In this document: one piece after another, positions 1 to 8,802 of the stretch
Numbering within the stretch: position 1 is the first letter of the stretch
Layout: every line of letters begins with the position of its first letter
Assembly: GCA_034423775.1 (NCBI GenBank)
Contig: CP139918.1
Location: 1,736,001 to 1,800,000 of the forward strand
Direction of reading: 5' to 3'
DNA length: 64,000 nt
DNA from: Alphaproteobacteria bacterium US3C007
Lineage (GTDB): Bacteria > Pseudomonadota > Alphaproteobacteria > Rhodobacterales > Rhodobacteraceae
Made by a program: the position numbers and the translations under genes
The notes under the pieces: model-generated
The model's input: only the letters and a program-made list of their open reading frames with translations
Database searches by the model: none
Told to the model about the DNA's origin: nothing

Positions 1-1058
1 ACTGTAATGTAGACAGTGTCTTTATGAACCGTCTCGCTGATCGCTGTCACATCTTGAATTACGGCATTAGGATCGATTAAAGCAGCCAGTTTTTCCGCGG
101 TTTCTGGTGCGAGCAAATGCGCGGTGGCATCGGTCATCCGCGCATCCGCAATAAAGCGGTTGCGCGCATCATAGGCCAATTTGGTGGCCTCGGCTTCGAT
201 ATGCGCGCGCTCCGCGCTGAAGGGCGCCAGAGCGGCCAAATCAAAATGTGATAATATGTTTAACAGCAAAATGGCTGTGGCGCCCTGACCATTGGGTGGA
301 TGCTCAACCAAGTCCATTCCCTGATAGTGGCCCGAAATCGGATCCGTGTAAAACGCGATTTGGTCGCTGAAATCTTCTTTGGAATGTACCCCACCAAGCG
401 CGGTCAACGTGTTTAAGATATCCTCTGCAACGGCGCCGTCATAAAAGCCGCTGCGGCCATTTTTTGCGATCGCGCGTAAAACTTCAGCTTGTTTTGGGAA
501 GGCAATTTTTTGCCCTGCTTGAGGTGCTTTTCCCGAGAGTAAGTAATCTGCTTTAGCGCTGCCTTGCAGCACATCTACGCTGCCGGCCCAATCATAGGCA
601 ACCCGCGGGGCGACGGGAATGCCCGCTTCAGCATAGTGAATGCTTGGCGCCAGCAGCGCATCAAGGCCAAGTTTGCCCCAATCATTACTCAACGTACAAA
701 AGGCATCCACGGCGCCGGGAATGGTTATCGCCTCCACGCCGCGCTGCGGGATCACCTTATGACCTTGGTCGCGTAGCAATTGGGCTTGCAGCGCCTGCGG
801 TGATTTTCCCGATCCGTTCATTGCGCGAATCTCATCGCTGCCTGCGGGAGAAAAGAGAACAAAACAATCTCCGCCAAGCCCCGTCATCTGGGGCTCGCAA
901 AGCCCCAGCAAGACGGCCCCTGCAATCGCCGCATCCATGGCATTGCCGCCACGCTGCAATATCTCGAGCGCGGTTTTCGCAGCCAAAGGATGTGATGTCG
1001 CACACATGCCGTTTTCTGCGTAAACTGCGGAACGACCGGGAAAATGGAAATCGCGCAT
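1..1058 (-). CDS. ggt: Gamma-glutamyltransferase (3' part outside window)
   Basis: About 352 N-terminal residues are visible and the gene runs off the left edge. GGT is an N-terminal nucleophile hydrolase that removes gamma-glutamyl groups from glutathione and related peptides, usually in the periplasm or outside the cell. The GGNAMDAAIA motif (about residues 38-46) and GLGGDCF (about 60-66) are typical of the large-subunit half. The catalytic Thr that starts the small subunit should lie beyond the window and cannot be checked. No clear signal peptide follows the chosen start, so a cytoplasmic form is possible. The ATG at 1058 was chosen because MRDFHFPGRS leads straight into the conserved domain. 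Confidence 0.88.
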   Translation of the reverse strand, partial: MRDFHFPGRSAVYAENGMCATSHPLAAKTALEILQRGGNAMDAAIAGAVLLGLCEPQMTGLGGDCFVLFSPAGSDEIRAMNGSGKSPQALQAQLLRDQGHKVIPQRGVEAITIPGAVDAFCTLSNDWGKLGLDALLAPSIHYAEAGIPVAPRVAYDWAGSVDVLQGSAKADYLLSGKAPQAGQKIAFPKQAEVLRAIAKNGRSGFYDGAVAEDILNTLTALGGVHSKEDFSDQIAFYTDPISGHYQGMDLVEHPPNGQGATAILLLNILSHFDLAALAPFSAERAHIEAEATKLAYDARNRFIADARMTDATAHLLAPETAEKLAALIDPNAVIQDVTAISETVHKDTVYIT

Positions 1059-1167
1059 GAGGTCACCTTGTTGTAGATTCATAACATTACTTAACGTGCT
1101 TGGCTTTTAAAACAACATGAAACCGCGCTATTTGGGTGCGGCGATGTCGCAGATGGGGCCTTTATGC

Positions 1168-1587
1168 TTAAGGCGCGTTGATGGGTAGGCAGAGGCGCAA
1201 AAGGTTTCGCCCGCTTTTATGACGATACTGGATCCTTGTACAAAGTTGGAGGATGATCATCCATCCATATCCGCTTTCAGAGGGGTTCAGCGGGTCTGTG
1301 CCCGAGGGCATTTTTGGGGGGGGATACGCGCAACCTGTATCGATCAGTATGATTTCAATGCAGTTTTGACAGCTGAGATGCCGCACCCTGAGTTGACCGG
1401 AGCTTTTAAAATTTACGCCATGTTGAATGCTGTTGTTTAAAACCTCTGCGACGACCAACGATATCGGGAAAAATGCAAATGCCGCGCCTTGCGCTGCGCC
1501 CACCTCTTCGGCCATTCTTTCTAATATATCCCGGACCGGCCAAAACCCTTGCGTTTGATCAAAGGAAAAGTTGATGCGGATATTCAA
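1168..1587 (-). CDS. Anti-sigma regulatory factor, RsbW-like HATPase
   Basis: This 139-residue protein looks like a stand-alone GHKL ATPase of the RsbW/SpoIIAB type (HATPase_c_2). Such kinases bind a sigma factor and phosphorylate the partner STAS antagonist. The N-box EVLNNSIQHG (about residues 48-57) and a DTG G1-like box (about 82-84) are visible. A GYGW segment stands in for the glycine-rich lid. The start overlaps the stop of the upstream STAS gene by 4 bp, so the two are translationally coupled. No sigma factor or PP2C phosphatase lies nearby, so the output target is unknown. Confidence 0.8.
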   Translation of the reverse strand: MNIRINFSFDQTQGFWPVRDILERMAEEVGAAQGAAFAFFPISLVVAEVLNNSIQHGVNFKSSGQLRVRHLSCQNCIEIILIDTGCAYPPPKMPSGTDPLNPSESGYGWMIILQLCTRIQYRHKSGRNLLRLCLPINAP

Positions 1588-1949
1588 TCCTCATCTGCCT
1601 TGAAAGCGGGCGCCGCACTGGCCGCCTTCAGCGCGGCTTCAGCGGTGGCATAAATATCGAAGACCTCGTCCATACGGGTCAGTTTGAAGACTTTGGCCAC
1701 CTGTGGGTGTAGGCTGCAAATGGTAAGTTTTGATGCGTTTTGCTGTGCTTTTTGTAGGCTGATAAGCGCGCCAAGCCCCGTAGAATCAATAAAATTTACC
1801 TGCTCTAAATCGATGATCTTTTGCTGCAGGCTTGGCGTAAGCGCCCGGCGCATCAGGTCCTTAAATTGAATCGCAGCGGCGGCATCAATCCGCTCTGCCT
1901 GCACTTTGAGATAAAGGCACCCGGGCTGATCAATAATTTTAAGTTGCAT
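1584..1949 (-). CDS. STAS-domain anti-sigma factor antagonist
   Basis: This 121-residue protein resembles RsbV/SpoIIAA. The motif FIDSTGLGAL (about residues 51-60) carries the serine normally phosphorylated by the partner kinase. In known partner-switching systems the unphosphorylated form binds the anti-sigma factor and frees the sigma factor. It is the first gene of a two-gene unit with the HATPase at 1168-1587. A short acidic tail (KADED) follows the domain. The assignment to the family is firm; the process it controls cannot be read from this window. Confidence 0.85.
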   Translation of the reverse strand: MQLKIIDQPGCLYLKVQAERIDAAAAIQFKDLMRRALTPSLQQKIIDLEQVNFIDSTGLGALISLQKAQQNASKLTICSLHPQVAKVFKLTRMDEVFDIYATAEAALKAASAAPAFKADED

Positions 1950-2034
1950 CGCTGACTTCTGTGTTATGCGCTGTGGTTACACTAGACGGCAAAGGTTACT
2001 TTTTTGTATGCCTGAAAAAAAAGCGAGAGAGTTG

Positions 2035-3207
2035 ATGGAAAACGTGGTGATATGCGGCGCGGCCAGAACGCCAATTGGTGGGTTTCAAGGGGCGTTTGAT
2101 GCTGTGCCCGCAGCAAGGCTGGGGGGGGCGGCGATAGAGGCGGCTTTACAGCAAACTTCTCTGAGTTCGGTCGATGAGGTTGTGATGGGCAATGTGCTTG
2201 GCGCGGGGCAGGGGCAAGCGCCGGCGCGACAAGCCAGTTTTCACGCCGGCCTTGGCGCGCAGGTGCCTGCAACAACGTTGAACAAAATGTGTGGTTCGGG
2301 GATGAAGGCAACGATGATCGGCTTTGACCAGATCGCGCTTGGCCAAACACAGGTGATGGCGGTTGGCGGGATGGAGAGCATGTCAAACGCCCCCTATCTA
2401 TTGCCCAAGATGCGCAGCGGGGCCCGTTTGGGGCATAGCCAAGTGGCAGATCATATGTTTTTAGATGGGCTAGAGGATGCGTATGAGAATGGCCGCTTGA
2501 TGGGCAGTTTTGCTGAAGATTGCGCCGAAAAATACCAATTCACGCGAGAAGCGCAGGATGATTATGCGTTGCGCTCGCTGATACGGGCGCGTGAGGCTCA
2601 AAGCTCCGGGGCCTTTGAGAAAGAAATCACCCCATTCAATTTGGCGCGTAAAAAAGGCAATGATGCTGTGATGCAGGATGAACAGCCTTTAAACGCAAAG
2701 CCGGAAAAAATTCCGCATCTGAAACCCGCTTTTCGGGCAGATGGCAGTGTGACCGCGGCGAATGCCTCTTCTATTTCTGATGGGGCCGCAGCCCTGATTG
2801 TATCAAGCCAGACGCATATGCAGCAGGCGGGTCTGCCTTGCCGCGCGCGCATTTTGGGCCATGCCAGCCACGCGCAAGAGCCTGCATGGTTTTCGACCGC
2901 GCCAATTTTTGCAACGCGTAAATTATTAGACCGTTTGAACTGGCGGGTGGAAGATGTAGATTTATGGGAGGTCAATGAAGCCTTTGCTGTTGTTCCAATG
3001 GCCTTCATGAACGAGCTGGATATTTCTGGCGATATCATCAACGTTCATGGTGGAGCCTGTGCGCTAGGACACCCAATTGGGGCTTCAGGCGCGCGGATTA
3101 TTGTGACGTTGCTGCATGCAATGGAGCGGCGTGATGTGAAGCGGGGCATTGCTGCTGTGTGTATCGGCGGCGGCGAGGGCACTGCCATTGCACTTGAGCG
3201 GCCATAA
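2035..3207 (+). CDS. Acetyl-CoA C-acetyltransferase (thiolase)
   Basis: This enzyme of 390 residues condenses two acetyl-CoA to acetoacetyl-CoA or runs the reverse thiolysis. The acyl-accepting Cys86 lies in NKMCGSGM, the active-site His346 in ALGHPIGASGA, and the second Cys376 in AVCIGGGEG. Upstream in-frame starts exist (from 1966), but the ATG at 2035 places MENVVICGAARTPIG at the usual family N-terminus and gives the usual length. No phaB or acyl-CoA gene is adjacent, so polyhydroxybutyrate synthesis and fatty acid or amino acid degradation are both open as roles. Confidence 0.92.
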   Translation: MENVVICGAARTPIGGFQGAFDAVPAARLGGAAIEAALQQTSLSSVDEVVMGNVLGAGQGQAPARQASFHAGLGAQVPATTLNKMCGSGMKATMIGFDQIALGQTQVMAVGGMESMSNAPYLLPKMRSGARLGHSQVADHMFLDGLEDAYENGRLMGSFAEDCAEKYQFTREAQDDYALRSLIRAREAQSSGAFEKEITPFNLARKKGNDAVMQDEQPLNAKPEKIPHLKPAFRADGSVTAANASSISDGAAALIVSSQTHMQQAGLPCRARILGHASHAQEPAWFSTAPIFATRKLLDRLNWRVEDVDLWEVNEAFAVVPMAFMNELDISGDIINVHGGACALGHPIGASGARIIVTLLHAMERRDVKRGIAAVCIGGGEGTAIALERP

Positions 3208-3264
3208 CCTGCCAGGGCTGTGCTTACGGGCTGTTCACAGGCAGTCGCCTTTTTAAATGGGTCT

Positions 3265-4122
3265 TTATGAAGGCAGCTGGCTACGGTCGGCGCTGTCTTG
3301 GCGGGCGGCTTCATAGGCCAGAAGCGCGCGTTTGACTGGCAAGCCCCAATGATATCCGCCCAAAGCACCTGTTTTGCGCAGCGCCCGATGGCAGGGGATC
3401 AACCAGCTTATCGGATTGCGGCCGACCGCGGTGCCAACCGCCCGAACGGCTTTGGGGGCTTGGATCGCGCGAGCAATATCGGAATAAGTTGAAACATGCC
3501 CCGAGGGGATCTGCAGCAGCGCCTGCCACACTTTGATTTGAAACGGGGCCCCGATTAAGTGCAGCTTGGCGCTGCTTTTGGGTTTGAACAGATTCTCAAC
3601 TGCGCTTGAAAGCCCCGTTTGTTCTGGCCTTAGAGCAGCCATTGGCCAGCGCGTGGCCATATCCTGAAATGCAGCCTCTCGACCAATATCAGCGGCGAAT
3701 GCAAGGCCGCAGACTCCCCGGTTTGTGCGCATCACCAACGTCTCACCAAACGGAGATTCAGTCCAACCATAAGTAATCTCCAAAGTGGCGCCGGCTGCAG
3801 CAAATTCGCCCGGGGTCATGGCTTCCCAGCGGATAAAAAGATCGTGCAACCGGCTGGTGCCTGATAATCCTGTTATGAGGCTGGTTTCCAGTAGATTGTG
3901 ACGCGTTGCCAGCAAGTGTTTGGAATGTTCCAGCGTTAGATATTCCTGATACTTCTTGGGCGAAACTCCCACCCATTCTGAAAATAATCGCTGAAAATGC
4001 GCTGGGCTTAATTGCAGCCGGCGCGCCAATTCCGTCAGGTTCAACGGGTGATCAGCCGCGTCTATTTCGGTTAACGCCCGTTCTATCACGCGATACGAAT
4101 AGGCTGTAGACTCTTTATTCAT
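3265..4122 (-). CDS. Ada-like AraC regulator / methylated-DNA cysteine methyltransferase
   Basis: A two-domain protein of about 285 residues. An AraC-type helix-turn-helix comes first (about residues 10-95; ARRLQLSPAHFQRLFSEW). A C-terminal O6-alkylguanine methyltransferase domain follows, with the acceptor Cys244 in LIPCHRAL. The zinc-binding phosphotriester domain at the start of E. coli Ada is missing, so methyl phosphotriesters cannot be the signal. Repair of O6-methylguanine is expected. The ATG at 4122 has an AAGG box 6 bases upstream and is preferred over the ATG at 4137. The gene converges on the thiolase. Confidence 0.87.
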   Translation of the reverse strand: MNKESTAYSYRVIERALTEIDAADHPLNLTELARRLQLSPAHFQRLFSEWVGVSPKKYQEYLTLEHSKHLLATRHNLLETSLITGLSGTSRLHDLFIRWEAMTPGEFAAAGATLEITYGWTESPFGETLVMRTNRGVCGLAFAADIGREAAFQDMATRWPMAALRPEQTGLSSAVENLFKPKSSAKLHLIGAPFQIKVWQALLQIPSGHVSTYSDIARAIQAPKAVRAVGTAVGRNPISWLIPCHRALRKTGALGGYHWGLPVKRALLAYEAARQDSADRSQLPS

Positions 4123-4245
4123 GCGGCACCTTGTCACTATGTGCCCTCAGAGTAGAAATCTTCGGGCCTGAAAGCGACCCGTTTCTTGCTTAAAATGCCG
4201 CAAAGCTCTTGTGAGCCGGGCGAGAAAACGGCATATGCCTTCGAT

Positions 4246-4890
4246 ATGGTAAAGCAGCTTGATTATAAAACCATTCGGAAAATTTTTCAGCGGTTTCAAG
4301 CGGCTGATGCCGCGCCTGTGGGCGAGCTTGATCATGTAAATGTCTACACGCTTGTGGTCGCTGTGGCGCTGAGCGCGCAATCCACCGATGCGGGCGTCAA
4401 CAAAGCCACGCGGGCATTGTTTAAAATTGCTGACACGCCGCAGAAAATGCTGGAATTGGGGGAGGCGGGGCTGATTGAGCATATCAAAACCATTGGCCTC
4501 TATCGCAATAAGGCCAAGAATGTGATCAAACTGAGCCGGATATTGGTTGAGGAGTATGACGGCGAGGTGCCCAATTCACGTGCGGCCCTGCAATCTTTGC
4601 CGGGCGTCGGGCGTAAAACGGCGAATGTGGTTTTAAACATGTGGTGGCGGCATCCGGCGCAGGCCGTTGATACGCATATATTCCGAGTCGGAAATCGAAC
4701 AAAAATTGCGCCTGGGAAAACCGTTGAGGATGTCGAGCGGGCGGTGGAAGATCATATTCCCGCTGATTTCCAATTGCACGCGCATCATTGGATGATTTTA
4801 CACGGCCGGTATCATTGCAAAGCACGTAAACCCTTATGCGCAACCTGTTTGATCCGCGACCTATGCGCCTATGAAGATAAAGATCTATAA
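4246..4890 (+). CDS. nth: Endonuclease III
   Basis: DNA glycosylase/AP lyase of 214 residues that removes oxidised pyrimidines in base excision repair. The helix-hairpin-helix LPGVGRKTANVV carries the catalytic Lys124, and VDTHIFRV carries Asp142. Four cysteines (191, 198, 201, 207) with 6-2-5 spacing form the [4Fe-4S] site. The open frame extends upstream to 4186. The ATG at 4246 fits the family N-terminus (VKQLDYKTI). The next gene starts 19 bases downstream on the same strand. Confidence 0.95.
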   Translation: MVKQLDYKTIRKIFQRFQAADAAPVGELDHVNVYTLVVAVALSAQSTDAGVNKATRALFKIADTPQKMLELGEAGLIEHIKTIGLYRNKAKNVIKLSRILVEEYDGEVPNSRAALQSLPGVGRKTANVVLNMWWRHPAQAVDTHIFRVGNRTKIAPGKTVEDVERAVEDHIPADFQLHAHHWMILHGRYHCKARKPLCATCLIRDLCAYEDKDL

Positions 4891-4909
4891 TGCTGAAGGA
4901 GCAGTTTTT

Positions 4910-5899
4910 GTGAAAAAATACAAAGTTGTGGGTATTGGTAATGCCGTGGTTGATGTGATCAGCCAATCAAGTGATACGTTTCTTCAGCGGATGGGCATTG
5001 AAAAAGGCATCATGCAACTGATCGAAAAAGAGCGCGCGGAAGCGCTGTATGATGCAATGGAAAACCGCGTTCAAGCGGCGGGCGGCGCGGTTGCGAATAC
5101 GTTGGCAGGTTTGGGCGCACTGGGCCTTGAAACGGCGTTTGTGGGGCGCGTCAGAGACGATGCGCTGGGGCAGTTTTACGCGCAAGCCATGCAGGAAGGT
5201 GGAACCCATTTTGTGAACCCGCCAGTTCAGGATGCGCATTTACCAACCTCACGTTCGATGATCTTCACCTCTGCCGATGGGGAACGCTCGATGAACACCT
5301 ATTTGGGAATTTCGGCGGAGCTGGGCCCCGAAGATGTCTCGAGCAGCGTGGCAAAAGAGGCTGAATATGTATTCTTGGAAGGTTATCTATTCGATAAGGA
5401 TAAGGGCAAACAAGCCTTTGTCGAGCTGTCGCGGGCTTGCCGTTCAGCCGGTGGCAAGGCCGGAATCGCGATTTCCGATCCCTTCTGCGTTGAACGGCAC
5501 CGCGCGGATTTTCTGAATTTGATTGAGCATGAGTTGGATTACGTGATCGGCAATGACGCTGAAATTAAATCTTTGTTTGAAACCGATGATCTTGAAACGG
5601 CGCTGGCGAAAACCGCAGAGATTTGCGAATTGGTGGTCTGCACCAGAGGCGGTGAGGGCGTGAGCGTGATCGCCAAGGGGGCGCGCGTGGACGTGCCGGT
5701 TGACGAAATCACCCCGGTGGATGCGACGGGCGCGGGCGATCAATTCGCTGCTGGATTTTTATATGGCTTGGTGACCAAACAGCCCATTGAGATTTGTTGT
5801 AAAATGGGATGCATCGCGGCGGGCGAGGTTATTCGCCATATTGGCGCTCGGCCTGAAACCTCGGTGCGCGGTTTGTTTGAGGCGGCAGCGCTGTTGTAA
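4910..5899 (+). CDS. PfkB-family sugar/adenosine kinase
   Basis: A ribokinase-like kinase of 329 residues. The N-terminal GIGNAVVDV and the C-terminal signature DATGAGDQFAAGF (catalytic Asp277) are diagnostic. Close relatives in alphaproteobacteria are annotated adenosine kinase. The GTG at 4910 is preferred because GAAGGA at 4895-4900 lies 9 bases upstream and VKKYKVVGIG is the expected N-terminus. An ATG at 4871 is in frame but overlaps nth. The substrate (adenosine or a sugar) is not fixed by the sequence. Confidence 0.85.
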   Translation: MKKYKVVGIGNAVVDVISQSSDTFLQRMGIEKGIMQLIEKERAEALYDAMENRVQAAGGAVANTLAGLGALGLETAFVGRVRDDALGQFYAQAMQEGGTHFVNPPVQDAHLPTSRSMIFTSADGERSMNTYLGISAELGPEDVSSSVAKEAEYVFLEGYLFDKDKGKQAFVELSRACRSAGGKAGIAISDPFCVERHRADFLNLIEHELDYVIGNDAEIKSLFETDDLETALAKTAEICELVVCTRGGEGVSVIAKGARVDVPVDEITPVDATGAGDQFAAGFLYGLVTKQPIEICCKMGCIAAGEVIRHIGARPETSVRGLFEAAALL

Positions 5900-5901
5900 G
5901 C

Positions 5902-6729
5902 TTACCCCGGGTTTTCCAAGAGGGCGGTATGCAGGTTGTCCAAATGTATTTCGCGCTCTGGATTTGCGTTTTTGGGATCGTTTAATCGATAACCAAAAAG
6001 CTCAAAATCCTGCTGGTAAATACCTTCCATCAGGAAAAGGGCTGTTTGATCAAAATAGGCCTCTAACGGGAGGTTTGAGCTGTTCGTTACCTTGTTAAAC
6101 TGGGTGTGTGATACGTGTTGCGGCCGGTGGTTTGGTGAAAGGTGATCAAAAATATAATCCATGCCATGATCAAAATACTCAACCCAGATTATTTTATCAA
6201 AACGCCCGCCTTGCCGAATAAAATCACCAAGTTGCGCGGCCATTGGACGCCAGTGAATATCCAGCTGGGCCATGCTATCACTGCGGGCACAATCGTGAAC
6301 AAAGACTAAGAAGCGACGAAAGGCGTTGATCCGCGCCTCGGGATCGCCATAAAATGCAGGCTCTATCATATTTGGATCAAGACCATAGGCTTGGCTTAAG
6401 ATCTCATGGATCTTGTGACTGTAAAACATACCATCATGCTGCGGGCTACAAATTTTGTCTAAAAACGCGGAAACGATGCGCGCATAGGGATTTCTAACGC
6501 AGCTGAATGTGAAGGTTGTTCGCGCCGTCACATGCGCCATCAATATTTTGCGGCTGGTGTCAAAATCCCATTTATGAAGACCGGTTTTCAGATTGTGAAA
6601 TTCACCCTTGAAAAAGTGACCATGGTCCGAAAAATATAACAATTGCCCGATGCTGGAACAGGCGCATTTGGGCAGCGAGCGGTATAAAACTGTTTCGCTT
6701 TTCGGCATCCAAAGCCCTGGTAAATCCAT
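5902..6729 (-). CDS. Sulfotransferase-family protein
   Basis: This 275-residue protein has the two PAPS-binding elements of membrane-type carbohydrate sulfotransferases (Sulfotransferase_2). A 5'-phosphosulfate loop, SLPKCACSSIG, spans about residues 18-28. A 3'-phosphate element, RNPYARIVSAF, spans about 79-89. It would move sulfate from PAPS to a hydroxyl group on a glycan or small molecule. The acceptor is unknown and no polysaccharide cluster lies next to it. The gene converges tightly on the PfkB kinase, with stop codons about 2 bases apart. Confidence 0.75.
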   Translation of the reverse strand: MDLPGLWMPKSETVLYRSLPKCACSSIGQLLYFSDHGHFFKGEFHNLKTGLHKWDFDTSRKILMAHVTARTTFTFSCVRNPYARIVSAFLDKICSPQHDGMFYSHKIHEILSQAYGLDPNMIEPAFYGDPEARINAFRRFLVFVHDCARSDSMAQLDIHWRPMAAQLGDFIRQGGRFDKIIWVEYFDHGMDYIFDHLSPNHRPQHVSHTQFNKVTNSSNLPLEAYFDQTALFLMEGIYQQDFELFGYRLNDPKNANPEREIHLDNLHTALLENPG

Positions 6730-6935
6730 CTCTAAAATCTCAATATAAAAATTAAACGGTGGCTCAAAAAATTATAGCAACAGGCTAGCATAGTTTAAGC
6801 TGCGCGCGATATTTTTTGTTGTAGCCCCCCGAGCCTGCCGGGTTTTTCTTTGAAAGAGCCCGTTTAACGCTTTTGCGCTTTTGCGCATCCTGTTAGGATT
6901 TGCCCAGAGTTTGAGAGTGAAGCCATGGGGGTGAA

Positions 6936-7313
6936 ATGGGCTATACATACGATCCGGATAATATTTTTGCAAAAATTTTAAGGGGTGAAATCCCAAACAA
7001 GACGGTGTTGGAGACCGAGCATAGCTTGGCGTTTGAAGATATTCAGCCCCAAGCACCGGTGCATGTGCTGATTATTCCCAAAGGCCCCTATGTGAGTTTT
7101 GATCATTTTTCCGCGGCGGCCAGCGCCGATGAGATCGTTGATTTCACGCGCGCCATTGCAGCGGTGTGCAAGCAAATGGGGGTGGATGTGCCAAGCGGCG
7201 GTGGCTTTCGGGCGATCTCCAACGCCGGTGCAGACGGGGTGCAGGAAGTGCCGCATTTGCATCTGCATATTTTGGGCGGGCGTGGCTTGGGACGGATGCT
7301 TTCAACGGTTTAG
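6936..7313 (+). CDS. HIT-family nucleotide hydrolase
   Basis: A histidine triad protein of 125 residues. The triad is in VPHLHLHILGG (His107, His109, His111). Family members hydrolyse or transfer nucleoside monophosphates, for example from AMP-lysine. The length is typical of HinT proteins. A GGGGGTGAA stretch directly before the ATG serves as ribosome binding site. It is divergent from the sulfotransferase and convergent with the ABC ATPase. Confidence 0.9.
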   Translation: MGYTYDPDNIFAKILRGEIPNKTVLETEHSLAFEDIQPQAPVHVLIIPKGPYVSFDHFSAAASADEIVDFTRAIAAVCKQMGVDVPSGGGFRAISNAGADGVQEVPHLHLHILGGRGLGRMLSTV

Positions 7314-7330
7314 GCTGAAAATATTCTTGT

Positions 7331-8266
7331 TTAAGCCGATTTGGTCAACTCTAAAAATACGTCTTCAAGATCGGCTTGCGAGGTTTTGACATCGCGAATG
7401 GCGATTTGATTTTGGCGTAGCATTTGAAACACCTCTTCGGCTGAGGTTTTCGTGGCGCTGTAGCGAATATTCAAAGACCCATCCTTATTCAGGCTACTGG
7501 TCATATCCGGGTGGGTTGGAAGCGTTTGAACCGGCTCTTCAGGCTGAATATGCATGGTTTTTCCATCAAGCTGCGCCAGCAGATTTGGGGTGCTGTCTTG
7601 TACGATCAATTTTCCATGGTTCATAATTGCAATCTGATCACACATTTTTTCGGCTTCTTCCAAATAATGCGTGGTTAGAATGATCGTCATGCCGGTTTCT
7701 TGGTTCAACCGGCGAACATTGTCCCAAAGCGTTTGCCGCAATTCGATATCAACGCCGGCTGTGGGTTCATCCAGAACCAATATTTGCGGGCTATGCACCA
7801 AGGCTTTTGCCAAAAGTAGGCGCCGGCGCATACCACCGGATAAAGACCGCGAATAGGCATCGGCTTTTTCGCTAAGGCCGACCATTGCAAGAATGTCTTC
7901 GCTACGACGTTGCGATTTTGGAATTCCGTAAAGTCCGGCTTGCACATCCAACGCGGCGCGCGGCGTAAAAAAAGGATCAAGGTTCAGCTCTTGGGGCATA
8001 ACGCCGATCGCCGCGCGTGATTGCCTTGGGTTCCTGTCTTGGTCAAACCCCCAAATTTTTACCTGTCCCGTGGTTTTCCGCACAAGACCGGCCAGAATGT
8101 TGATTAAGGTCGACTTGCCCGCTCCGTTCGGGCCCAGCAACCCGAAAACGGATCCCGCCGGGATTGATAAGTCTAAATCATAGAGGGCTTGCCGAGCAGG
8201 TTGGCTCTTATAAGCGTTATAAATTTTTGACAGCCCAGAAATTTCCACTGCTGTATGTGGTAACAT
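7331..8266 (-). CDS. ABC-2 type transporter ATP-binding protein
   Basis: A 311-residue ATPase with Walker A GPNGAGKST (about residues 45-53), signature LSGGMRRR (about 142-149) and Walker B ILVLDEPTAGVD (about 162-173). It belongs to the drug/polysaccharide exporter (CcmA-like) class, which normally pairs with an ABC-2 membrane permease. No permease is adjacent on this strand in the window, so the partner is encoded elsewhere. The C-terminal domain after about residue 230 is typical of this class. Confidence 0.88.
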   Translation of the reverse strand: MLPHTAVEISGLSKIYNAYKSQPARQALYDLDLSIPAGSVFGLLGPNGAGKSTLINILAGLVRKTTGQVKIWGFDQDRNPRQSRAAIGVMPQELNLDPFFTPRAALDVQAGLYGIPKSQRRSEDILAMVGLSEKADAYSRSLSGGMRRRLLLAKALVHSPQILVLDEPTAGVDIELRQTLWDNVRRLNQETGMTIILTTHYLEEAEKMCDQIAIMNHGKLIVQDSTPNLLAQLDGKTMHIQPEEPVQTLPTHPDMTSSLNKDGSLNIRYSATKTSAEEVFQMLRQNQIAIRDVKTSQADLEDVFLELTKSA

Positions 8267-8336
8267 GCTCTTGACCCTTTGTTCCCTGATCGCTCATAAG
8301 GCAGGTAGCCTAAGCGCGAAAAAAAGGGAATGGGAA

Positions 8337-8522
8337 ATGACAACAGACGCACCAGAAACCAGAGTGGTAGATCAGTTTCGCATCGCCTGTGATGGCGGTG
8401 GAGGGGCGCTTGGCCATCCGCGTGTTTGGCTGCAGATACCAAAAGAAACCGGATGGGTAGAGTGCCCCTATTGCGATTGTAAAATTATACATCGCGATTT
8501 TGCAGAGGCGGTGCTGGGTTAA
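8337..8522 (+). CDS. Zinc-finger (CHCC) domain protein
   Basis: A 61-residue protein with an FRIACDGGGGALGHPRVW element followed by WVECPYCDC, giving the Cys-His-Cys-Cys ligand set of the zf-CHCC family. Eukaryotic relatives are complex I accessory subunits, and small stand-alone versions are common in alphaproteobacteria. The open frame extends to 8265, but the ATG at 8337 is preceded by a GGGAA box and fits the family N-terminus. Confidence 0.82.
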   Translation: MTTDAPETRVVDQFRIACDGGGGALGHPRVWLQIPKETGWVECPYCDCKIIHRDFAEAVLG

Positions 8523-8793
8523 GGTGCGCCGTTGGCCGCCCAGCGGTCGCGAAGGTGGGGGCTGAGGGATCACTCCAAAAGAAGCGCGGCGCGCGTTCTG
8601 CGTCTTTGGTGTTTTTAACGCCAGACATGTTTTTCAAAGAAATTCCGCTTGGTTTTACCCGCTTCCAAATTGTGCGACAGCGCCATCCTGCAAGCGACCA
8701 TGCCCAAAAGGCAATGGCGCAGGCTTTTGCAAACCAAACAAACTGAGGCTGGCCCGCGCCGGGCATTATCACGGGCAAAGCCGACCAGCCCAA
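8485..8793 (-). CDS. Possible hypothetical protein (weak)
   Basis: A minus-strand frame of about 102 codons starting at a TTG. Its codon use resembles the neighbours (many third-position G/C), and a tryptophan-rich, possibly membrane-spanning part lies at about residues 18-38. An alternative start in another frame (ATG at 8806, MKLHFGLVGF) overlaps the stop of the broken small gene upstream by 4 bp. The two frames merge if one base in the TTTTGGG run is removed, so this could be a frameshifted gene. The 3' end overlaps the zinc-finger gene tail to tail. No family was recognised. Confidence 0.25.
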   Translation of the reverse strand: MGWSALPVIMPGAGQPQFVWFAKACAIAFWAWSLAGWRCRTIWKRVKPSGISLKNMSGVKNTKDAERAPRFFWSDPSAPTFATAGRPTAHLNPAPPLQNRDV

Positions 8794-8802
8794 AATGCAA
8801 CT

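Noticed and set aside
6780..6860. Hairpin-like CCCG/CGGG followed by T between the sulfotransferase and HIT genes
   Set aside because: The stem is only 4 bp and the genes are divergent, so a terminator is not expected here.
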